The notes under the pieces: generated by a model
Database searches by the model: none
The model's input: the letters and a program-made list of their open reading frames with translations, nothing else
What the model was told of the DNA's origin: nothing
Assembly: GCA_964364145.1 (NCBI GenBank)
Contig: CAYILC010000009.1
Coordinates: 1-18,192 of the forward strand
Direction: 5' to 3'
Length of the DNA: 18,192 nucleotides
Source of the DNA: CAYILC01 sp964364145
Lineage (GTDB): Bacteria; Patescibacteriota; Microgenomatia; UBA1400; UBA12028
Part shown: positions 8,374 to 13,919 of the stretch, piece after piece
How the letters are laid out: the number at the start of each line of letters is the position of its first letter
Position numbering within the stretch: the stretch's first letter is position 1
Program-made: the position numbers and the translations under genes

Positions 8374-10992
8374 CTATAGTGTTGGCGGTGGAGGAGGGGG
8401 CTGCTGCGGTTCCGATGGGGGATTCGACGTGGGAGGTTGTGGTGGAGGGGGCGCCGGATTTGAATCCGGAGGTGGTGCTGAAGGTTGTGCTGGACTTGAA
8501 GTTGGTGGAGGCGCAGAAGTTGTTGAAGGATCTTGAGTTGGCGGAGTATACGCGGGAGGAGTTTGGCAACCACTTCCATTCCAATATTGTCCAGAAGAAC
8601 ATGAGCCGTAACCCGCTGGAGGATTGTTTGCGGTATCTTGCGGTCTTACACAACCACAGGCTCCATTGTTCCAACTAATGCAGGTTCCACCACCCGACCG
8701 ACAGGCCGCTTCCTGGGCTTCTCTGCTTGGAGATCCATACTGCGGAGTTGTGTTTGTGCTCCCTGGGTTACTCGCACCACCAGTGTTACCAGCGCCACCA
8801 GAGCTACCCGACCCACCTCGTTCACAACCACAGGCTCCGTTATTCCAACTTTTACACGTTCCTCCACCCGACCAACAGGCTGCTTCTTGGGCTTCTCTGC
8901 TAGGAGATCCATATTGTGGAGTCGTGTTTGTGCTTCCTGTGTTACCTAAATTACCAGTACCTCCAGTGCTTCCTGTACTACTTGTGTTCCCCGACCCATT
9001 TCGTTCACAACCACAGGCTCCATTGTTCCAACTCACACAGGTTCCTCCACCAGACCAACATGCCGCTTCCTGGGCTTCTCGGCTAGGTGTGTTTCCGAAC
9101 CGTGACGAATCCTGCATACCATCTGTTCCAGAATTTTGCGCGCAGTATCCCCCTTGTGGATTAATCGCTTCGGGTACCCAGTTTGCATTGGACCCGCATT
9201 TCCCACTATTCGTATAGTACGGACCGCCTGGGGTAGTAGTTAATGGAGTTAGCGCATAAGGGTTATTATATGAACTACTGTTATAATTCGGGACACAAGA
9301 ACCTCCCGCATAATTGCGATGAGTAGACGCTGGACAAGCTGTCGAAGATGCGCCAGTTGATTGATCAACTCCAACTTGTGTGTAGTTGGGTATGCAGTAC
9401 CCTCCATTAGGATCATACGAAACCGATACAAAATGAGCGTTTGAAGGACACTCGATTCTGTTATTTGAATTTGTATTGGTATTGGTACTTATAACCGGCG
9501 TTGACACGCAGGTATCTGTTCTGCTCCAACCGGGAGGCATGCAATCCGCTGGGAAAGAACTACACGCCCCACTAGAACTTTTGGCATTGATCATGTTGCC
9601 CTTGCACGTTTTACCCCGAGTGAATTCATCATAGGTTGGACCACTGGATGCATCTGACCCGTTTGGTGAACAGTACCCACCAGCTGGGCTTTGTGGTTCT
9701 GGAACCCAATTAAACCCTGCTCCGCATTGAGCCCCGTATTTTTGGCCCAAGTTATACATCCGTTGGTACTCTTGCGGTAAATTGTTTACGTCAGCGTTGT
9801 TTTTCTGAATAAAATTTCTGACTTGGGCGATATCTTCAGGCCTGGGTTTAAATCTTTCAACCATTTCGTTGAATTTTTTCGATTCCTTATCATCCTGTTT
9901 AAAGAGATTTGCATCGATCAAGTCTGGTCGAAGCGTGTTTTGAATTTCCTCCAATCGGACAATCGGCACCCAATACATCCTCAACTCCATCGGCACCTGA
10001 TCTCCAGCCTTATATGTTTTGGCAAAAGACTGGATTTTATTCAAGGTCGCGTCATCGGGCTTTTGATCTTCAAGCTTTTGCATCTCCTGAAATCTCAAGG
10101 TTTCGTGAACCTTATAAAACTCTTCCGGATAAAGACTTTTTGCCGTCTCATTCAAACGAAGAAAATCCGACGCTGATACCACGCCCTCGTTGACAAACTT
10201 CCCCACTTCTTGTCTTGCTTCAACTCTTGTTTTTGCGCTCACAAGCTTTGTGACCTCTTCCGGAGTAAGCAGTCCTTGTGATTTGAGTGATTGCAAACGA
10301 GAAACAAGATCGGAAGGAACTGCCGGACGATTGTTGAGATCGGCCACAACATCCGTACCCTTCCAACTTGCTTCCAAAGCACTCCCTACAGCTTTCTCCG
10401 ATTGGTCGGGAACCTGAATACGAACTTGTTCCAAAACAACATTGTGTTTCGCTGTCTCTTCTTCCATTTGTCCCAAGAGCTTGTCGACGTTGTCGCCTTT
10501 TCCCTTCAGCGAAGCAACACTATCGGAGAGAGCTGTCATTGTTTGATCATAGGCGTTGGCTGCCGCGGTGATCGCTTGAACGTCATTTGAGGTAGACAAC
10601 TTTTGCATCTCATCCAAACGTTCACCGGCAATTTGTATGCGCAACCCATCTTTTGTTTGTTGATCAAAGGTGAAAGCCAACTGAACATTTTCCTGCAAAG
10701 GCTTTATAAAATAGAAAGGATTGGAAGGCGTTAAACCTCCCCCAAACAGATAGCGATTAAATCGAAGATATTGCGACGGAGAAGTTGCCGTCGAAGCGCT
10801 CGGAGACGATTCTTGATCCTGGGTGGCGACACCCAACACTCTCGATTGTTTAAACTCCTGCGTTGAACTCCAGTTGTAGTATGACGGGGAGAGAGTTGCT
10901 GCTTGAGCAAGGGGAATACCAGACAATAAATACACCCACAAACCACCGAGGATTATTGATACAGACACTATCCTATGTACGAAACTCTTCAT
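8374..10992 (-). CDS. Secreted Cys-rich repeat surface protein with DUF5667-like domain
   Basis: An 872-aa exported protein. The signal peptide spans about residues 8-32 (ends PLAQAA). A DUF5667-like region at about 88-190 contains FYFIKPLQENVQLAF and ERLDEMQKL, and a helical Glu/Lys-rich domain runs to about 415. Next come four related Cys modules ending GGYC or GGSC (near 423-441, 515-533, 553-566, 599-617). Three near-identical modules of the form EAQEAACxSGGGTC, x-SWNNGACGC begin at 637, 698 and 756, joined by Gly/Ser/Thr/Asn linkers. A small CSSGQYWNGSGC module follows at 798-809, then a Pro/Ser-rich tail (811-872). Even spacing of Cys suggests disulphides and a cell-surface location. 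No catalytic motif is recognised. It has its own promoter and looks leaderless. Confidence 0.9.
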   Translation of the reverse strand: MKSFVHRIVSVSIILGGLWVYLLSGIPLAQAATLSPSYYNWSSTQEFKQSRVLGVATQDQESSPSASTATSPSQYLRFNRYLFGGGLTPSNPFYFIKPLQENVQLAFTFDQQTKDGLRIQIAGERLDEMQKLSTSNDVQAITAAANAYDQTMTALSDSVASLKGKGDNVDKLLGQMEEETAKHNVVLEQVRIQVPDQSEKAVGSALEASWKGTDVVADLNNRPAVPSDLVSRLQSLKSQGLLTPEEVTKLVSAKTRVEARQEVGKFVNEGVVSASDFLRLNETAKSLYPEEFYKVHETLRFQEMQKLEDQKPDDATLNKIQSFAKTYKAGDQVPMELRMYWVPIVRLEEIQNTLRPDLIDANLFKQDDKESKKFNEMVERFKPRPEDIAQVRNFIQKNNADVNNLPQEYQRMYNLGQKYGAQCGAGFNWVPEPQSPAGGYCSPNGSDASSGPTYDEFTRGKTCKGNMINAKSSSGACSSFPADCMPPGWSRTDTCVSTPVISTNTNTNSNNRIECPSNAHFVSVSYDPNGGYCIPNYTQVGVDQSTGASSTACPASTHRNYAGGSCVPNYNSSSYNNPYALTPLTTTPGGPYYTNSGKCGSNANWVPEAINPQGGYCAQNSGTDGMQDSSRFGNTPSREAQEAACWSGGGTCVSWNNGACGCERNGSGNTSSTGSTGGTGNLGNTGSTNTTPQYGSPSREAQEAACWSGGGTCKSWNNGACGCERGGSGSSGGAGNTGGASNPGSTNTTPQYGSPSREAQEAACRSGGGTCISWNNGACGCVRPQDTANNPPAGYGSCSSGQYWNGSGCQTPPAYTPPTQDPSTTSAPPPTSSPAQPSAPPPDSNPAPPPPQPPTSNPPSEPQQPPPPPPTL
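8644..9084 (-). repeat. Three-copy in-gene tandem repeat (Cys module plus linker)
   Basis: Three copies of an 84-base unit at 9001-9084, 8818-8901 and 8644-8727, separated by Gly/Ser-rich linkers, giving periods of about 183 and 174 bases. The copies are strongly similar at DNA level (for example caggctcc with ttccaact), so they arose by recent duplication within the surface-protein gene. Copy number could vary between strains or be mis-assembled. Confidence 0.9.
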
Positions 10993-11510
10993 CTTACAAA
11001 TAAGATAACTTGAAAAAAATTACTTGTCAAGACCAATGAACAAGATTCAAAATAATCTTTACCAAAAATATGGCGCGGATCTTTAAGCCGTTCATCGTCC
11101 ATGGTGAAACCTTTAATGATGTACTCTTTCAGGCGCTCCGTGGCCCAAATTCGAAAATGGGTGGCTTTTGCCGAATTCACTCTGTACCCAACTGAAATAA
11201 TGGCGTCGAGATTGTAGAACTTAGTCTGGTATGTTTTCCCATCGCCAGCAGTATGTGTAAAATTTGCACATACTGATTTCTCTGAGAGTTCGCCACTTTC
11301 AAAGACATTCTTTAAGTGCTTAGTCACAACGCTTCGCTCTACTCCAAAAAGCCCAGCAATTTTATCTTGGGTTAGCCGGACATTTTCATCTTTTAAAAAA
11401 ATCTCCACTCTTATTTTGCCATTCGGAGTGGTATAGAGGAGGAAGTTTGGCTCATTTTTAAAGGTATCGTTTTCGGGACCTTTAACAGTTTTTGGTGTAT
11501 TTTTAGTCAT
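10989..11510 (-). pseudogene. rhuM: RhuM-family gene, 3'-truncated remnant
   Basis: The 173-aa reading frame is the N-terminal half of a RhuM ('virulence RhuM') protein. Recognisable blocks are VRLTQDKIAGLFGVERS, VVTKHLKNVF, YNLDAIISVGYRVNS and FRIWATERLKEYIIKGF, up to GKDYFE at residue 155 (about 11046). RhuM proteins are usually around twice this length. After residue 155 the sequence changes to SCSLVLTSNFFQVILFVR, which is simply the promoter region of the surface protein read through. Homology therefore stops at about 11046, marking a deletion or recombination junction. The stop overlaps the surface-protein ATG as ATGA, probably by chance. RhuM genes often travel with mobile or restriction-type loci; their biochemical role is not established. 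A functional short form cannot be excluded. Confidence 0.8.
11002..11030 (-). promoter_or_regulatory. Promoter of the surface protein, leaderless
   Basis: Consensus TTGACA (11025-11030), an exact 17-base spacer and TATCTT (11002-11007). Only 9 bases separate the -10 from the ATG at 10992, and no Shine-Dalgarno is present. This is the best sigma-70-type -35 in the window. Confidence 0.75.
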
Positions 11511-11522
11511 ATCTCTACCATC

Positions 11523-11531
11523 ATTTTATCA
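11523..11531 (-). promoter_or_regulatory. Extended -10 box upstream of the RhuM remnant
   Basis: Minus-strand TGATAAAAT, 12 bases before the ATG at 11510. The remnant may therefore still be transcribed. Confidence 0.4.
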
Positions 11532-11563
11532 AGATAAGTATAACTCTTTTATGAATTTCCCAT

Positions 11564-11631
11564 GACCTTACGGTCGGGGTTTCGTTCTATGCAAATCCTA
11601 AACGGATTTGCCCCTCATCCTTTTTGGCTCC
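11564..11631. repeat. 68-base direct repeat, left copy
   Basis: Matches 13000-13067 in the same orientation at 64 of 68 positions (counted by eye; offset 1436). It contains a GACC-TTAC-GGTC hairpin and a perfect 8-bp stem GCAAATCC/GGATTTGC with loop TAAAC (11591-11611), framed by GGGG and CCC. The right edge reads ttggctcc, the reverse of GGAGCCAA, like the end of a tRNA gene, but no intact tRNA follows. It could be an attachment-site-like boundary or a dispersed extragenic repeat. Confidence 0.85.
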
Positions 11632-11847
11632 GAGGGATGGATGCTATACGAACATGTTACCAAAGCAGGTTTATGCTTTCTGGAGTGTAGTACCCACTGT
11701 GCAACTCACTATATTTTTCTGTTCCCCGCGTCTTTTTTTAAGTGTAGAATTCGCATTAAATGCTTTACATGACAATGCAAATCTTGCCTTTTTAATTGCT
11801 ATTTTTATCAGGTTTCTATTCAATTTGTTTCAGAATGATATCAGATA
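11632..11847. other. AT-rich spacer without a recognisable gene
   Basis: 216 bases between the left repeat and the STAS-gene stop; the whole gene-free stretch is 11511-11847. Both strands were read. The only long plus-strand frame begins at a TTG and continues antisense through the STAS gene, and the minus-strand fragments are short with no ribosome sites. Confidence 0.6.
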
Positions 11848-11868
11848 TTATCGATCTAATATCGATAA
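11848..11868 (-). terminator. Perfect stem-loop at the STAS-gene stop
   Basis: TTATCGAT, loop CTAAT, ATCGATAA: a perfect 8-bp inverted repeat covering the last codons and stop of the STAS gene. It is AT-rich and lacks a U-tract, so it may cap the 3' end or protect the mRNA rather than act as a classical intrinsic terminator. Confidence 0.35.
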
Positions 11869-12111
11869 GGTCGCTTTAACTGATGAATTTGCAATATTAT
11901 GCAGTTCTACTCTCGAGCCGAAGCGTGTTCTGAGTGGCGTTAAAAACTCATCAGCCCATGACGGAGTTAATACTGCGATCTCCTCGAAATCTAGTATTAT
12001 TTGCTCGTTTGAATTAATCTCATTGAGCACGGGTTGAAATGCCAGCCATGCTTCTCTTCCTGATGGCCTGGAAATTAGTGTCGTGCCAAATTTTTTTAAT
12101 TGTATTGTCAT
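11848..12111 (-). CDS. STAS-like (DUF4325) protein
   Basis: An 87-aa single-domain protein. The pattern IILDFEEIAVLTPSWADEF (residues 38-56) is the signature of STAS-like DUF4325 proteins, in which an LDF strand is followed by a SxxFADEF-type helix; here the turn reads PSWADEF. STAS domains act as phosphorylatable or binding partners of GHKL kinases in partner-switching systems such as SpoIIAA/SpoIIAB. S51 in the turn is a natural candidate phospho-site, by analogy only. The ATG overlaps the stop of the upstream HTH-GHKL gene as ATGA, a sign that the two products are made together. The region is distinctly AT-rich. The family call is good and the biological output unknown. Confidence 0.85.
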   Translation of the reverse strand: MTIQLKKFGTTLISRPSGREAWLAFQPVLNEINSNEQIILDFEEIAVLTPSWADEFLTPLRTRFGSRVELHNIANSSVKATLSILDR

Positions 12112-12854
12112 ACTACTCCCTCAATTCTTATTGTAGAAAAACATCCTCTAATGAATTGGTCAGTTTTTTGAACAGAGATGCCTTTATCATACTGTTTTAA
12201 ATTCAAGTAAGCGTCCCCTGTTTGAAAATGAAGTGAAAATGGATTACTTTCAATAATAGATTTTACGAATTTTAATCCATTACCTCTGGTTTCAGGATGT
12301 CTTCCTGAAATGGTTTCTGTAAATGCTACTTTTAATGCTTCACTTGAACTAGCAAGTTCTGGTCTTACTCTCTTTAAAGTAACTAATACTCCCTGCCCTC
12401 TGTCAGCCAAAATAATTGTATGAGTCTTTTCATCATAGTAGAAGAAAATACCAATCATGTCTGCCCAGTTGCCTAAATTATGGTCAAAAGAGTTATTGCC
12501 GATTTCTCCAGCTACCGCTACTGCAAGAGATACTATGTCGTTTGGCGGAAAGGTCTTGCTTAATGTTGTTTGAAGTTTTTCAAGTCGCGCTTGGAATACA
12601 TCACGAGTTCTACAGTAAACTTCAGAGTTTAAATCAAAACCTTTTGGTGACATTGCCCATTTTTTTGCCAAATCCCGTTGATTTTGAGAAGCATTTATAT
12701 GAGACTCTATATCAGAATATCTATAATATCTATGTCCTAATGGATTGGTCCGAATTGGTATAAGATTCCCATCGTCTGCCCATCTCCTTAGCGTGTCTAC
12801 AGAAACACCAATGAAACGCGCTGCTTCCCCTATTCTAATGAGCCGGTCATTCAC
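12108..12854 (-). CDS. MerR-type HTH fused to GHKL (histidine-kinase-like) ATPase
   Basis: A 248-aa protein starting at GTG (12854) with GAGGAG eight bases upstream. Residues 4-52 form a MerR-like winged HTH (IRIGEAARFIGVSVDTLRRW, then GHRYYRYSDI). A linker to about 105 leads into a GHKL ATPase fold: N-box AGEIGNNSFDHN (E117, N120, N121, H125), G1 box ADRGQG (150-155) and G2 box TRGNGLKFV (189-197). No H-box or dimerisation HisKA domain is present, so it resembles anti-sigma-type kinases of the SpoIIAB/RsbW class rather than sensor kinases, but with its own DNA-binding head. It is coupled by ATGA to the STAS gene. I infer ATP-dependent partner switching that controls DNA binding. Base use is more AT-rich than in dnaG/rpoD. 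Confidence 0.88.
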   Translation of the reverse strand: MNDRLIRIGEAARFIGVSVDTLRRWADDGNLIPIRTNPLGHRYYRYSDIESHINASQNQRDLAKKWAMSPKGFDLNSEVYCRTRDVFQARLEKLQTTLSKTFPPNDIVSLAVAVAGEIGNNSFDHNLGNWADMIGIFFYYDEKTHTIILADRGQGVLVTLKRVRPELASSSEALKVAFTETISGRHPETRGNGLKFVKSIIESNPFSLHFQTGDAYLNLKQYDKGISVQKTDQFIRGCFSTIRIEGVV

Positions 12855-12878
12855 TTTTAAGTCTCCTCATCTAGGCAT

Positions 12879-12907
12879 ATTGTATCAAAGTATGTAAACC
12901 TATGCAA
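12879..12907 (-). promoter_or_regulatory. Promoter of the HTH-GHKL/STAS operon
   Basis: TTGCAT (12902-12907), a 17-base spacer and TACAAT (12879-12884), giving a leader of about 18 bases that includes GAGGAG. The -35 lies inside a decamer repeat, so repeat occupancy would affect polymerase binding. Confidence 0.7.
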
Positions 12908-12969
12908 GTAGCTATTAATCTATGCAAACCTAGGCATATTTAGGGAAATCTAAGTCAATGTAGAAGATT
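12890..12969. promoter_or_regulatory. Array of ~10-base phased repeats, probable operator
   Basis: Consecutive decamers start at 12890, 12900, 12910, 12920, 12930, 12940, 12950 and 12960. The clearest are gtatgtaaac, ctatgcaagt, ctatgcaaac, ctaggcatat and ctaagtcaat; those at 12910, 12940 and 12960 are weak. A further ctaggcatat lies at 12871-12880, one base out of phase, in the leader. TATGC (12921-12925) and GCATA (12934-12938) make an 18-base dyad. The array overlaps the -35 and the upstream region. Binding by the encoded MerR-type HTH (autoregulation) is the simplest reading. Confidence 0.6.
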
Positions 12970-12999
12970 TTACCTCGGTTTTGAGTATGAACCTCTCAC

Positions 13000-13067
13000 G
13001 ACCTTACGGTCGGGGTTTCATTCTATGCAAATCCTAAACGGATTTGCCCCTCGTCCTACTTGGCTCC
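13000..13067. repeat. 68-base direct repeat, right copy, abutting tRNA-Asn
   Basis: Same structure as the left copy, with the 8-bp stem at 13027-13034/13040-13047 and GGGG/CCC frame. It differs at four positions. Its last 7 bases (13061-13067) are the 3' end of the tRNA-Asn gene including CCA. On the tRNA strand the hairpins lie directly downstream of the tRNA and could also affect its 3' processing or termination. Confidence 0.85.
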
Positions 13068-13135
13068 CCGACTCGGACTCGAACCGAGAACCTTGAAGTT
13101 AACAGCTTCCTGCTCTACCATTGAGCTATCGGGGA
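13061..13135 (-). tRNA. tRNA-Asn (GTT), CCA encoded
   Basis: A 75-base cloverleaf on the minus strand. Acceptor TCCCCGA pairs with TCGGGGA, followed by discriminator G and encoded CCA. The D-stem is GCTC/GAGC, the anticodon loop is CTGTTAA giving anticodon GTT, the variable loop is AGGTT, and the T-arm is CTCGG-TTCGAGT-CCGAG. The anticodon stem GGAAG/CTTCA has a G27-A43 mismatch at its top pair. Confidence 0.96.
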
Positions 13136-13156
13136 TCGTTTATTAAAGAACAGGGT

Positions 13157-13165
13157 ATTTTAGCA
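13157..13165 (-). promoter_or_regulatory. Extended -10 promoter of tRNA-Asn
   Basis: Minus-strand TGCTAAAAT, 21 bases before the mature 5' end. It lies only 4 bases from the divergent glycosyltransferase -10 element. Confidence 0.5.
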
Positions 13166-13169
13166 CGCC

Positions 13170-13178
13170 TGATATACT
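13170..13178 (+). promoter_or_regulatory. Extended -10 promoter of the glycosyltransferase
   Basis: TGATATACT, ending 9 bases before the ATG. With no Shine-Dalgarno and no -35, the transcript would be essentially leaderless. Confidence 0.55.
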
Positions 13179-13187
13179 TCAGAAAAG

Positions 13188-13919
13188 ATGAACATTCCAA
13201 TCTCTCTTGTCATTCCGGCACATAACGAGCAATATTCTCTTTCCAAAACACTTGATGGAGTTCTGATTCAATCAATGCTTCCAAAAGAGGTCATCGTCAT
13301 TAATAATGCCTCAACTGATGACACAGAAAAGATTGCGCAGTCATACAAAAAATATTTTCAACAAAAAGGGATCGAGTTTCGTATACTTCATCAGCCAATC
13401 CTTGGTATTGCCCGAACACGAAATACCGGATTTTTTGCCGCCACACAACCCATCATTGCAAGCATAGACTGCGACTCCCGCCCAACGCAGAGTTGGCTTA
13501 AGTCAATCTATCACCACTTTCAAACGACAGATAGTATTGCGGTAACTGGTATTCTTGTCTTTTACGATGGGCCAATGTTTATTCAATGGTTATCCAAGCA
13601 CGGATGGTTTCAACGATATTTTGCATTGACCAACAAGATTTTTGGTTTTCAATCGATTTCAACAGCAAACTGTGCGATTCGGAAAAAAGTTTTTCTTAAA
13701 ACCGGGGGATTCGACGAGAATATCGTCTCACCCAATGATCTCGATGACTTTGAACTTTCAAGTAGATTAGGCACGTTTGGAACGGTGCGATGTGATCCTC
13801 GAATTATTGTTTACACCAGTATGCGGCGATATGGAAACGTTTTTGCTGCAGCAAAAACAACACTTCACAGATGGAAAGCAATTTTTCGCATCCTAAACAA
13901 AATCTCTCACTCCAAGTAA
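13188..13919 (+). CDS. Family 2 (GT-A) glycosyltransferase
   Basis: A 243-aa protein, about the length of a single GT2 catalytic domain. N-terminal SLVIPAHNEQYSLSKTL and EVIVINNASTDDT form the nucleotide-sugar binding region. ASIDCDSRP (D94-C95-D96) is the DXD-type metal site. NCAIRKKVFLKTGGFDE and NDLDDFELSSRLG correspond to the acceptor-side and (E/D)D catalytic region. No transmembrane anchor is evident, so it probably acts at the inner membrane face on a lipid-linked or envelope glycan; donor and acceptor cannot be told. Its 3' end overlaps the convergent sigma-factor gene by 13 bases. It does not look part of a larger glycan cluster here. Confidence 0.9.
   Translation: MNIPISLVIPAHNEQYSLSKTLDGVLIQSMLPKEVIVINNASTDDTEKIAQSYKKYFQQKGIEFRILHQPILGIARTRNTGFFAATQPIIASIDCDSRPTQSWLKSIYHHFQTTDSIAVTGILVFYDGPMFIQWLSKHGWFQRYFALTNKIFGFQSISTANCAIRKKVFLKTGGFDENIVSPNDLDDFELSSRLGTFGTVRCDPRIIVYTSMRRYGNVFAAAKTTLHRWKAIFRILNKISHSK

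Noticed and set aside
8246..8674. Alternative frames under the Pro-rich tail, one with a hydrophobic-looking stretch after the stop
   Set aside because: They are products of biased repeat codons; the tail reads cleanly to its stop at 8374 and no frameshift signature or homology was seen.
11624..12037. 137-codon plus-strand frame with hydrophobic content
   Set aside because: It starts at TTG, lacks a ribosome site and mostly mirrors the STAS gene.
12890..12969. CRISPR array or plasmid-type iterons
   Set aside because: Units are 10 bases, degenerate and without spacers, no cas or rep gene is nearby, and the array coincides with a promoter.
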